The notes under the pieces were generated by a model. The model ran no database searches. It was given only the letters and a program-made list of their open reading frames with translations, and was not told where the DNA came from. Shown piece by piece: positions 23,162-32,000 of a stretch of DNA of 34,478 bases (within the stretch, counting starts at the first letter, position 1; every line of letters starts with the position of its first letter). This stretch comes from CAZOMR01 sp964580655. GTDB lineage: Bacteria > RBG-13-61-14 > CAZOMR01. A program made the translations under genes and the position numbers. The DNA lies in contig CAZOMR010000004.1 of assembly GCA_964580655.1 (NCBI GenBank), forward strand, positions 1-34,478, in the 5' to 3' direction.

Positions 23162-24025
23162 TCAGGATAATATTCCCTTTTCTATAAGATATGCCTCAAG
23201 GGCCTCTTTCCAGTGCCGCATGGGTTTAAGCCCTTGTGGTTTGAGCCTTTCGCTCTCTAAGACCGAATAGCCAGGACGATGAGCCTTGCTGGGAAAAGCC
23301 GAACTCGGGATCGGGATGATCTCGGCATCAACACCGGCCATCTCCAGGACAGTCCGGGCAAACTCATACCAGGAACACTGGCCTCCATTGGTGAGATGAT
23401 ATATACCGGTGCGACCATGTTCCAATACCGCCATGATAACCCCTGCCAGGTCCCTGGTGTATGTGGGGGTTAAGACCTGGTCATCCACCACGCGAAGAGA
23501 TTCCCCTGCTTTGGCCTTTTTGAGAATCAACTCCGGGAAAGTCCAGCCTTTTCTGCTGGTCGCCACGCCATAAAGGCCGCTTGTCCGGATGATCCAGTGG
23601 TCAGGATTTCCCTGTGCAGTCATGTGCTCTCCGGCAAGTTTGGACACTCCATAGACATTCAACGGCATTGCGGGATCACTCTCCAGGTAAGGCCTCCGTG
23701 GATTCCTTTCTCCACTATAGACATAATCCGTGCTGACAAAAACCACGGTGGACCCTTGATCCCTCGCGGCGCAAGCCACATTCCTCGCTCCCAATGCATT
23801 AACTTGAAAAGCCTTGTCCGGCTTATCCTCGCATTCATCCACGCGATTGAAAGCCGCAAGATTTATCACTGTATCGGGCCTTTGCTCGGAAAATATTGTA
23901 TTGACCCGGTCCTTATCCGCCACCTCAATATCTTCATGGGTTAAAGGAACAAGGGTATGCCCGCTCTTGAGCCTGGCAAACTCCTGCCCCAACTGGCCGC
24001 TTGAACCTATGATTATGATTTTCAT
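23162..24025 (-). CDS. rfbD: dTDP-4-dehydrorhamnose reductase
   Basis: A 287-aa RmlD/RfbD-type enzyme. It reduces dTDP-4-dehydro-L-rhamnose to dTDP-L-rhamnose, the last step of the rhamnose donor pathway, in the cytoplasm. IIGSSGQLGQEF binds NADPH, VINLAAFNRVDECE is a family signature (INxAAxTxVDxAE type), STDYVYSG carries the active-site threonine/aspartate region and YGVSKLAGE the YxxxK. RTSGLYG and GIYHLTNGGQCSWYEFA also match. The partners RmlA, RmlB and RmlC are not in the window, although the zinc-ribbon epimerase is nearby. A promoter-like pair lies at 24081-24110. Confidence 0.93.
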   Translation of the reverse strand: MKIIIIGSSGQLGQEFARLKSGHTLVPLTHEDIEVADKDRVNTIFSEQRPDTVINLAAFNRVDECEDKPDKAFQVNALGARNVACAARDQGSTVVFVSTDYVYSGERNPRRPYLESDPAMPLNVYGVSKLAGEHMTAQGNPDHWIIRTSGLYGVATSRKGWTFPELILKKAKAGESLRVVDDQVLTPTYTRDLAGVIMAVLEHGRTGIYHLTNGGQCSWYEFARTVLEMAGVDAEIIPIPSSAFPSKAHRPGYSVLESERLKPQGLKPMRHWKEALEAYLIEKGILS

Positions 24026-24045
24026 CCTTCAGAATTGCCTAGAAG

Positions 24046-24072
24046 CCGAAGCATGTCCTACATGTCCTTCGG
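24046..24072. repeat. Nested inverted repeat in the rmlD leader
   Basis: CCGAAG (24046-24051) pairs with CTTCGG (24067-24072), and CATGT/ACATG pair inside. The right arm contains GTCCTTCGGA, a word that recurs at 25068 and 25538, with a one-base variant at 26483. It lies between the candidate promoter and the rmlD start on the minus strand and could affect expression. Confidence 0.4.
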
Positions 24073-24080
24073 ATTTTTAT

Positions 24081-24110
24081 AGTATAACATGCATGAAAAC
24101 CCCATTACAA
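24081..24110 (-). promoter_or_regulatory. Candidate internal promoter for rmlD and downstream genes
   Basis: On the minus strand TTGTAA (24110-24105) and TATACT (24086-24081) are 18 bp apart. The -35 box overlaps the stop codon of the radical SAM gene. It would start transcription about 50-60 nt before rmlD and suggests the cluster is read as at least two units. Confidence 0.4.
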
Positions 24111-25532
24111 CAGAAAGTCTGCTTTTCGCGAGATGCTGGGAAGGCTTTTCATTGCGCTGATATTCATAGCCAACTCACGAAGGCTTCGCACCCTTAAAAG
24201 CCGCTTCAAGATGTATCCGGGCCGATAGTAGAAATCCCGATAGGCGCGATCTACAATCTTCTTCAATTTCAATTCTGTCCACTCTTCAGTTATTATGAGG
24301 GGCCGGCGCGTGCCCTGCTCCAGTGGTCCGAAAGCAGGCCGCTCCTGATACCACCCCCTGTCCAGGGCTTCCTGATAAAGTGCGGTAGCTGGAAATGGCG
24401 AAAGCGTGCTGAATTGGGCATAGTCGGCTTCAATCTCCCTGGCAAATCTAATACTCAACAACTCCTCTTCAAAAGTCTCCACCGGTATTCCGAGAATAAA
24501 ATATGCCATTGTCTGAATCCCGGCTTTCCTTGTCCGGCGGAAGGCATCCTCTATCTGCTCCCTTGTCACCCCTTTTTTCAGGTAGTCCAGACCCTTCTGG
24601 TGAGCCGTCTCCACACCATAAGCAATGATCCGGCACCCTGCCCTCTTCATCCACACGAGCATGTCATTATCCGCCAGGTTGACCCGGGCATCGCACTTCC
24701 ACTGAACCTTGATCCCGCGCTCTATGATGCCCTGGCAAATCTCGATAACCCTTTTTGGATCGAGCGTAAACAGGTCGTCATAAAATGTCAGGGCACTAAT
24801 GCCAAAGCGATTGACGAGTTCCTCTATTTCATCAACCACATTCTGCGCGGACCGTGGCCGCCAGGTTCTTCCGGCAATGGACTTATCGCAAAAGATGCAC
24901 TGGTAGGGACAGCCGCGAGAGGAGATCATGGTTGCGACCGCCTTGCCGCCAAACAAGGGATGACGATAGAGATTCAGCGGCAGGAGGTGCCATGCCGGAA
25001 AGGGGACTGCGTCAAGGTCTTTGATAACGGGTCTTTCCGGGACATGCAGATTCTTCGGACCCCCCAGGTCCTTCGGACTTTCCGATTCCCTGGTAATGAC
25101 TCCCGGGATACCGGCCCAATCGTCTTTACCATGCTCCATTGCCTGGATCAAGGATGGAAAGGATTTCTCGGCCTCGCCAGCTATCAAGGCATCCAGGTCC
25201 GGGCACTCCTCAAAGACCTTGCCTAAAAGAGCCGAGGCATGTGCTCCCCCGAGGATCACATATTGAGAATGTCGGCGAGCGATCTGAATAGTGCGGAACG
25301 CGGATTCTATTATCGGGGTCATGCCAGTAACCCCGACTATGTCCGGCTTGCTCTTTATCAGCTCGCGCTCCAGGTCATTGAAGCTCAAACCAAGCGCAAA
25401 GGCATCGAGAATCTGCACCTGCCTTCCTCCAAAGGCCTCGCAAGCGCTTGCGACATATGCTAGTCCGAGGGGCGGTGCAATAATGTCCTGTCTTGCGGCA
25501 AAAGGAGGGGGATTGATGAGAAGGATTTTCAT
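24105..25532 (-). CDS. B12-binding domain radical SAM protein
   Basis: A 475-aa radical SAM enzyme with an N-terminal cobalamin-binding domain. The B12 domain (about 1-140) begins MKILLINPPPF and includes PPLGLAYVASACEA, VGVTGMTPIIESA and VILGGAHASAL; no DxHxxG motif was seen, as is usual in this class. The radical SAM domain has the cluster motif CPYQCIFC (Cys208, Cys212, Cys215) after MISSRG. FYDDLF, YGVETAHQKGLDYLKKG and AYFILGIPVETFEE follow. Such enzymes methylate or rearrange unactivated carbons, often in lipid, hopanoid or glycan pathways. Residues about 153-164 contain an unusual PKDLGGPKNL stretch encoded by repeat-like DNA. The substrate is unknown; the location suggests glycan modification. 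Confidence 0.92.
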   Translation of the reverse strand: MKILLINPPPFAARQDIIAPPLGLAYVASACEAFGGRQVQILDAFALGLSFNDLERELIKSKPDIVGVTGMTPIIESAFRTIQIARRHSQYVILGGAHASALLGKVFEECPDLDALIAGEAEKSFPSLIQAMEHGKDDWAGIPGVITRESESPKDLGGPKNLHVPERPVIKDLDAVPFPAWHLLPLNLYRHPLFGGKAVATMISSRGCPYQCIFCDKSIAGRTWRPRSAQNVVDEIEELVNRFGISALTFYDDLFTLDPKRVIEICQGIIERGIKVQWKCDARVNLADNDMLVWMKRAGCRIIAYGVETAHQKGLDYLKKGVTREQIEDAFRRTRKAGIQTMAYFILGIPVETFEEELLSIRFAREIEADYAQFSTLSPFPATALYQEALDRGWYQERPAFGPLEQGTRRPLIITEEWTELKLKKIVDRAYRDFYYRPGYILKRLLRVRSLRELAMNISAMKSLPSISRKADFLL

Positions 25533-25549
25533 TTCCTGTCCTTCGGATT

Positions 25550-26602
25550 TTAATCCAGCCCGGAGATGGTCTTCAGGTCAAGTCGAAAATCCTTGAGCCA
25601 TTTCCGCCAGAGCTCATACGAATTTGTTGCACCGGGTCCAAATTTCTTGCGATTCATCCATTGTCTGCTGATACCACGGATCGCGGAGAGATAAGCTGAA
25701 ATAAGCGCAAATGAGGCATCCAGTATTCCGGGCCCTGGCCTGCCTGCATGATCCCTTGGAGTCCTGAATAAATAATAAATAACAGCCAGATAGCGGATCA
25801 ATGTATAAACCCCGCTTATCAGGATCATGGATAGTGGATAGAATTTCAGGAGTACCCAGATGCGATTTCTTTCCACATAAAATATCTTCATCCGGCTTGC
25901 AGGCCCTACAGCAGCGGAATAATGGTGATAGACCACGGCCTTTGGCGCGAACACACATTTCCATCCCGCGAGCTGGCCGCGAATAGCGAGGTCAGTATCA
26001 TCCGAATATATGAAGAAATCCTCGGGAAAACATCCTTGCGCATTGAGCATCTCTCTACGCAAAAGGCAGGCCGCGCCTGAGGGTATGAGAACCGGGTAAC
26101 CATCGCGGAACCGGGCGCTGTCCTTCTCCCCGCGATGAAGTGCGCGGCTCATCCCGTCCGGGTAAAGGCCCACGCCTATGCTATCCAGCAGGTCTCTGTT
26201 ATCATGGCGCAAAATCCGTGTTGCAACCATTCCTACATCCGGCCTGCCTTTCCCTTTTCTCAATAACTCCAAAAGCCAACGCGGGTCCGCGACCGCGTCG
26301 TTGTTGATCAGCGCTATCCACGGGCTTTGACTCGCAGAAATGCCCTGGTTGCACCCCACCGCGAAGCCAAGGTTGCTTTTATTTTCAATAATCCTTACGC
26401 GATCTCCATACCTCTTACGCACTCTCTCCAGCGAGCCATCGTCTGAGGCATTGTCCACCAGTATTACCTCAAATCCTCCGTGTCCTTCGGCTCCTTCAGC
26501 CCCTTCGGGCTTGCTGATTTTTTGAAGGAAAAGCGATTCCAGGCAGGCAATCAGCTTGTCCCCTCCATTCCAGTTCAGCACAACCACCGACACCTCTGAC
26601 AT
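25550..26602 (-). CDS. GT2 glycosyltransferase, rhamnosyltransferase-like
   Basis: A GT2 enzyme of 350 aa from the ATG at 26602, which has GGAG about 10 nt upstream; the frame is open further but only to an unsupported start. SVVVLNWNGGDKL, ILVDNASDDGS, NLGFAVGCNQGI and LINNDAVADPRWL are the classic signatures of WbbL-like transferases, and FFIYSDDTDLAIRGQLAGW is the acceptor-side block. Residues 29-43 (ISKPEGAEGAEGHGG) form a low-complexity insertion between the first helix and the second strand, where relatives have only a few residues. A hydrophobic segment near residues 250-275 may be membrane-associated. Together with RmlD a rhamnosyl transfer is plausible but unproven. Confidence 0.92.
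   Translation of the reverse strand: MSEVSVVVLNWNGGDKLIACLESLFLQKISKPEGAEGAEGHGGFEVILVDNASDDGSLERVRKRYGDRVRIIENKSNLGFAVGCNQGISASQSPWIALINNDAVADPRWLLELLRKGKGRPDVGMVATRILRHDNRDLLDSIGVGLYPDGMSRALHRGEKDSARFRDGYPVLIPSGAACLLRREMLNAQGCFPEDFFIYSDDTDLAIRGQLAGWKCVFAPKAVVYHHYSAAVGPASRMKIFYVERNRIWVLLKFYPLSMILISGVYTLIRYLAVIYYLFRTPRDHAGRPGPGILDASFALISAYLSAIRGISRQWMNRKKFGPGATNSYELWRKWLKDFRLDLKTISGLD
26484..26510. repeat. Three 9-bp near-repeats inserted in a GT2 gene
   Basis: TCCTTCGGC, TCCTTCAGC and CCCTTCGGG lie head to tail. They encode, on the minus strand, the PEGAEGAEG part of the insertion in the GT2 protein. The first unit matches the GTCCTTCGG word found at three other nearby sites. Confidence 0.6.
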
Positions 26603-26606
26603 GGCA

Positions 26607-27803
26607 TCAGCTCCAGACCCCTTGGAACTGCAAGAGCTCATTATAATATCTCATCATCTTGCGGCCTACCCTGTCCCAGCCTAATTCATCCCTGGCCATG
26701 TTCCTGCCTCGCTCGGATAAACACATGCGCAAAGGCTCGTCCTCCAAGAGCTCGATCATCTTCTGTGCAAGGTTCTCCGCACTTTGATTTTCATCGTGTG
26801 CGAGCCTGGCGTAAGCCGCATTGTCTCTTAATATCTCCCTGTTAGCGGGGGTATCAAAGGCGACAACCGGCAACCCACAAGCGAGGTAGTTGAGCAACTT
26901 GCCGTTGGATTCAGTCCGGGAAATCTTGGGCGCCACGGCTATCCGCCCCAGGGACAGATACTGTGAAGCCTGAAAGTAGTTAATCCTGCCGGGAAAGCTC
27001 GTGAATTGAGCCACGCCGAGCTGTTCGGCTTTTCTCCTGTATGCCTCTTCATCCGGATACCCCATAATCAAGAACTGCACATCGGGAATTCGCCTGGTGG
27101 TTCTGCGGATGGCCTCCAGTAATAAATCCACGCCCTGATAGCGGTTCAAAAGGCCTAGAAACACAACTACCGGAGCCTGGAGCGGAATCCCCAGTTGCTC
27201 TCGCAAAGCCGCTGAATCACCCACAGGCTGGAAAAGTTTTGCATCCACCCCGTCTCCAAGTGCTATGACTCGGGTTGAATCCGCCAATCCCTTTATCTCG
27301 TCATGAAGATATTCCGAGCTTGTGAAGATAAGGTCCGGGGCTTGATTAAGCCATTTTTCCATGCAGACAAGTGCTCGATGCCGCATGGAATTCGGGGGAA
27401 AGAATCCATGAGCCAGGGCTTCCTCTGAAAGGCTGCCCTGATAGTCAAACACGAGTGGCCGGGGAATGAGTTTCTTCAGAAAAACTCCTAGTAGGCATCC
27501 TTCATGAAGATGAGCATGAATAATATCGGGTTTAAACCTGCGTGCGAGTTCAAGCGCCTTCTTGCCCAGCATGGTATCCAGGATAAGCTTGGTATAGCTT
27601 GGGCCAGCTTCCATTTTATGATAAAAAGGGACACGGCGGATGCGATGGATGGTCAATCCGGAAATGTCACTTCCAAGGAAATAGGTGCATAACTGGACCC
27701 TGTTCCCCTGTCGCTCCAGTTCCCTGGTCTCTTCATAAATCCGGACATGACAGCCCCGGTCAGCGAAAAAAGGGGTTGGCGCGATCATCAAGATTTTGAA
27801 CAT
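26607..27803 (-). CDS. GT4 glycosyltransferase
   Basis: A 398-aa GT-B fold glycosyltransferase. The N-terminus MFKILMIAPTPFFADRGCHVRIYEE has the acceptor-domain glycine loop; PDIIHAHLHEGCLLG follows. The donor domain has VVVFLGLLNRYQGVDLLLEAI, FLIMGYPDEEAYRR and the site block PKISRTESNGKLLNYLACGLPVVAFDTPANRE, where the usual first glutamate region is TESNGK. It resembles transferases of exopolysaccharide loci and probably adds a hexose. The gene begins 12 nt after the leading GT2 gene and ends 4 nt before the next GT2 start, so it is cotranscribed. Confidence 0.92.
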   Translation of the reverse strand: MFKILMIAPTPFFADRGCHVRIYEETRELERQGNRVQLCTYFLGSDISGLTIHRIRRVPFYHKMEAGPSYTKLILDTMLGKKALELARRFKPDIIHAHLHEGCLLGVFLKKLIPRPLVFDYQGSLSEEALAHGFFPPNSMRHRALVCMEKWLNQAPDLIFTSSEYLHDEIKGLADSTRVIALGDGVDAKLFQPVGDSAALREQLGIPLQAPVVVFLGLLNRYQGVDLLLEAIRRTTRRIPDVQFLIMGYPDEEAYRRKAEQLGVAQFTSFPGRINYFQASQYLSLGRIAVAPKISRTESNGKLLNYLACGLPVVAFDTPANREILRDNAAYARLAHDENQSAENLAQKMIELLEDEPLRMCLSERGRNMARDELGWDRVGRKMMRYYNELLQFQGVWS

Positions 27804-27815
27804 CGCGGCCTGTAA

Positions 27816-28871
27816 TCAAAAGCTTTCCCTGATAGTATAGGTGGGTTTATTCTGTGCTTCGTAATATGTGCGAATGTTGATTTCCCCCAATAGTCCCATC
27901 ATGACAAGCTGTGCCCCGATGATGAATAATAATACTCCCAGAATCAAGAAGGGATTGCCTGTCATATCCACATTGCTCAATATCTTCATCAGGATCAATG
28001 CGGCAAAAGCACCAAGCCCCAGGACCAGACTCACGGCTCCGAGCAGGCCGAAGAGATGAAGTGGCCGGGTGAAGTATCCGATAAAAAATTTCAGCGTGAT
28101 AATGTCCAGGATCACATTAAGAGTCCGGCCTATGCTATACTTGGAGACGCCGGTCTCGCGGGCATGATGGGTCACCTCGATCTCCGCGATCCTTGCCCCG
28201 GTCCAGTGGGCGAGAACCGGGATCATCCGGTGCATCTCGCCGTAAAGATTGATGTCCTGAATTATATCCCTCCGATAAGCCCTCAGGGTGCAACCGAAAT
28301 CATGAATTTCAAGCCCGGTAAGAAGCGCGATGAGCCGATTGGCGATCCACGAGGGAATCCGGCGTGAGAACAGCTTGTCCTTCCTGTCCCTCCTCCAGCC
28401 ATTCACAACATCATATCCTTCTTGTTCCGTCATGGATTTATCATTCTCCCCGGAGTTTTTACCGGGACCTGTCTGCGCCGCGGGCGCGGCAGACAGGGTG
28501 GATTCCCTGGAGGACATCTTTTCCAGCAATCGGGGAATATCTTCCGGCGCGTTCTGACCGTCGCCATCCATGGAAACCACGATCTCTCCACGGGCCTTGC
28601 TGAATCCAGCGCTCAGTGCCGCGGCCTGTCCGAAATTACGGCGAAATCGCACCCCCCTTACCCTGGAATCCTTTATCCCTATCTGCCTCACTATCTCCCA
28701 TGTCCGGTCAGTAGAGCCGTCATCAATATAGATGATCTCGAAAGGCTTATCAATCCGCTCAAGAACCTTCACGAGCCTCTCATAAAGCAGAAAAATATTG
28801 CCCTCCTCATCATAAACCGGGATAACAATCGAAAGAAAAATCCCTCCTTCAGCCACCTCGGATTCCCTCAA
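27816..28871 (-). CDS. Polyprenyl-phosphate GT2 glycosyltransferase with in-frame insertion
   Basis: A 351-aa GT2 of the ArnC/DPM1-like group with two C-terminal membrane helices (about 262-285 and 296-322), expected to transfer a sugar to undecaprenyl phosphate. The start is TTG at 28871, with AAAGGAG 9 nt upstream. IVIPVYDEEGNI, IDDGSTDRT, RRNFGQAAALSAGF and MDGDGQNAPEDIPRLLEKM are canonical. Residues 120-150 are a Ser/Ala/Gly-rich insertion splitting LLEKM from EGYDVVNGWRRDRKD, which are adjacent in relatives. It carries a palindrome at DNA level. HDFGCTLRAYRRDI then resumes the family pattern. It is first in the glycan cluster, after a promoter. Confidence 0.92.
   Translation of the reverse strand: MRESEVAEGGIFLSIVIPVYDEEGNIFLLYERLVKVLERIDKPFEIIYIDDGSTDRTWEIVRQIGIKDSRVRGVRFRRNFGQAAALSAGFSKARGEIVVSMDGDGQNAPEDIPRLLEKMSSRESTLSAAPAAQTGPGKNSGENDKSMTEQEGYDVVNGWRRDRKDKLFSRRIPSWIANRLIALLTGLEIHDFGCTLRAYRRDIIQDINLYGEMHRMIPVLAHWTGARIAEIEVTHHARETGVSKYSIGRTLNVILDIITLKFFIGYFTRPLHLFGLLGAVSLVLGLGAFAALILMKILSNVDMTGNPFLILGVLLFIIGAQLVMMGLLGEINIRTYYEAQNKPTYTIRESF
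28468..28497. repeat. Palindrome inside the GT2 coding sequence
   Basis: CCTGTCTGC (28468-28476) and GCAGACAGG (28489-28497) are perfect 9-bp inverted arms around a 12-nt G/C-only loop. It lies inside the 93-nt stretch (28422-28514) that encodes the extra 31 residues. Its form resembles dispersed extragenic palindromes, here placed in frame. Confidence 0.65.
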
Positions 28872-28943
28872 ACCCTGTTACTCCTTTATCCTGCTTCGCA
28901 GGAATCTCAAATCTCAAATGACAGATGTTAGCGTTCATTTTAT

Positions 28944-28972
28944 AAGATACTCCTTCTACACAAAAAGTTCAA
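28944..28972 (-). promoter_or_regulatory. Candidate promoter of the glycan cluster
   Basis: On the minus strand TTGAAC (28972-28967) and TATCTT (28949-28944) are separated by 17 bp. The pair lies just after the terminator of the giant secreted-protein gene and about 75 nt before the first glycosyltransferase. The -35 matches 4 of 6 and the -10 matches 4 of 6 consensus bases. Confidence 0.5.
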
Positions 28973-28992
28973 CTTTTATCCTTTGAGACAGA

Positions 28993-29031
28993 TAAAAAGC
29001 GCCCCGGAACCTTCCTGGCCCCGGGGCGCTT
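28993..29031 (-). terminator. Intrinsic terminator of the giant secreted-protein gene
   Basis: On the minus strand AAGCGCCCCGG and CCGGGGCGCTT are perfect 11-bp arms (29031-29021 and 29007-28997) around a 13-nt loop, followed directly by a T-run (28998-28994). It begins 22 nt after the stop codon. This is a textbook rho-independent terminator and separates this gene from the glycan cluster. Confidence 0.85.
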
Positions 29032-29053
29032 GTCTGCGAACAGCTTATCTGCC

Positions 29054-32000
29054 TTACTTCCAGATGAAGTAGTTGCCGTCCTGGCTGTTGTCGGAGATTG
29101 CGAACTCGGCTGTCCAGAAGTTCTGATTGTTCCAATCCCAGGCTCCGCCAAGTCCTCCCTTCACGACCTCTTGAGTGCCGTAAACGATCAGGGCCGCAGT
29201 CCACTCCATCTGCTCTCCCCCTATCGGGCTCATCGTATTTCCATTCTCCAGTTGAGCCAGATGGCCTTCATAGGGATCCGGCACAATACCTGGAACCCCG
29301 TCAAGTGTCCTGGATCCTGGTGTAACCTCTGGAATATGAACCCTCAAGGTGTTCCCGCTCTCCGGGACCGGGCCCATTAGATTCCAGAACTTCACGGGAG
29401 AGCATCCACCGCCGCCTCCAAGCATGCCGGGTACACTATACCACTCATCAAAGATGCAGTTGCCCCTGGGTGTTGCACGGGTGACCGTGTAGCTCACATA
29501 GTTACCATTCCCTGGAGAACCCGAAAGTGTCAGCTCGGTTTGACTAACTACAGCCGAAACAGTTCCGTTCCAGCCTGCTACACTGATGTTATCTCCCACT
29601 GCAACACCTTGAGATTTGAACATGGCATCATCATCATAGAGGGCATTCCCGGAGATTACAGCATCGTCGTCACTGACATCGGCCTTTGCCGAGACCCTCC
29701 ACACCTCGGGACATGTAAGGTTTATGAGCCATGAATCCGGTCTCTTGGTGGTCTGCATAAATGTCGGGACTGTGAATTCAAAGTAGCGCCTGCCCCCGTC
29801 TTTTTGTATCTCCTGTGCTGGAGAGGCGGCTGTCAACACGCGCTGGATCTCGCCGTTGCGGTTGGTCGGCGTCGTGCTACCTATTGTCGATGACCACTGT
29901 GGCGCGGGGTATAGGTATTCGTCCGCAGCGGGTGAGACAATTTCCGGCATCTTCAAGAAGTTTCCGACAAAGAGGTTTCGGTCAGTCAGATTATCCAGGT
30001 TCACGCAATCCTGGCTTGGGGTCCATCCGGGATCGGAACAAAGGGTTGTGCTATCACTGGGCCCTGCATAACGGACTGCTATCACAGTGCCGGGGTTGGT
30101 TTTCGCGCCAGTGTTATCATCATAGCTCCGCTGCTTGCCCCCGGAATAATGAGGAGAGGTGACCACATCCGAGTTCTCATTCCAGTTACCCCGCATCATG
30201 ATAGAGACAGCCGCATAAAAGGTGGGGCCTCCCCGGCCACGCGGAGTGAAGTCAAACGCATCATCATCAGTCTCTGAGGGATCAATCAGGGTCAATTCCC
30301 TGCTGACAATCTGGCTGTCGGGGCTTGATGCTTGATCGTATGCAAGATCCTGATTACCCATTACAGGTGCTCCTGTGCTTCGCATGTAGCCCACCTGGAA
30401 GGTAGTGAACTCGACATCATCAACCTTCGCGTTCATCTGGAGGCCAAATGGAAGCATTCCCGGCTGCAACCCTCCGAAGGCTCCCGTAATATTGAGCACA
30501 TTCTTGCGGGTCCAGCGAGCATCCCAGTCAGACCAGCCCCTATTCGCGTTGGTCCTGTTCGGGTCTGTGTAAGGTGCATTGGACCAGAGCGGCACGCCAT
30601 TATCTCCTTGACTTGCGGCAAGCGCGGCCGAACTGGTTGCATGCAGCCTTGCCGGGTCAATCGGGAGCATGGGACCGATATTCATTACCACTCTTTTGTC
30701 TAATCCATCAGGAGGATTATAGCCCGGAGAACTGAGGTCACCCTTGTTCCATGTCTCTCGCACATCCCATTCCAGGGGTGTCTCGCCCAGATGAGTCGTC
30801 ACATCTCCGGTCACAGCGAGGTCCGGCGTGGTCACAAGCTTGGTGCCCATACCGCAGAGATAAATGGGAAATGCGAACAGGTCCAGGCCTCCTGCCAAGA
30901 CAGACAGTGAGAAATTGGTTGCATTTGCATAAGCACCCAGTATCTCTATTGGATGAGTATCATTGGGCACCCAATGCCAGAGCTTGTAGGTATATACTGG
31001 AGGGTTATTCCCCCAGGACAAACACGGATTGTCACCGCTCCAATTCGTGCGAAGGAGTTCCGGAATAACTATGTTTGGAGGAAGGGCCGCGGCAACCGCT
31101 ATTGCGGCTGGGTCATTGTCATCAAGTACGCACAGGGCTATGGATACTTCCTCGTCTGTGCCAGCCATTAGAAGAGAGATGTCCAGAGCATAAACACTGC
31201 GCAGGGACATCATTGCAAACGCGGCTCTCAGTTTAACCGGGACAGAGAACATAGGACGCAGTCTCACGCTGGAGGGCTGTGGTGCAATATATGTGGAGAA
31301 GGAGCTCTCTGGCACAGTTGCTATGTAGGTCACCCTGTTACGGCCTTTCCGGCTGGGATTGTAGATATTCTCAAAGCCAGAGGCATAACTCATCAGCTCC
31401 ATCCGGATCACCATATCCCTTGCATCCACATCCTGGTAAGTGAGGTACCTGTAGTTGTCGTAAGAGTCTGTGGCAGTAAAGTCACACTTTAGCTTTCCGC
31501 ATTTACAACCCAGTGTGAGCTCATCAATGGGCAGTGGATCGAGCGACACGGCGAGCACGCCGGAAGCATTGGTGTATCTCTCGGTGAGAGTAGCGCCCTG
31601 GACTATCTGGGCATAGCATGGGACTCCCACCGCGTTCAACTCCTCAAAGTCAATCAATGCGATGTCCACGGTGCCTGCATCCGCCACTCCAGAGCCGGGG
31701 CCTGTGGGCCAGGTTGCATGATTGCCTCCGATATATCCTTCGCCCAAGCCTCCCTCGCTCGCAATCGGGCTGAGGGATGTCCTCATGGCCTCGCCTGTGC
31801 GGCTGTTATCACAAGCCGCCCCGTTACATGCGCTGATGTCGCAGGAATAATCCATCAGACTATCGAGCGCGCCTATAGGATCACAGTGCTCCTCCGGGAA
31901 TCCACCATCGCAAGTATAGTTAACAACCCCGCTTGCAGATGTACATGTAATCGTGGTGGCATCCGGATCACCCTCAGCGGGATCATAGAGGATCGAGATT

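Noticed and set aside
24414..25226. Plus-strand open frame of about 270 codons
   Set aside because: Antisense to the B12 radical SAM gene, which has intact cluster cysteines. The product is rich in composition-driven residues.
26484..26510. Possible CRISPR-like repeat
   Set aside because: The 9-bp units are contiguous without spacers and lie in frame in a coding region; no other CRISPR-like array or cas gene is present.
29856..30703. Several plus-strand frames within the giant protein gene
   Set aside because: All antisense, short, and cysteine/arginine-rich in the way expected from the complementary strand.
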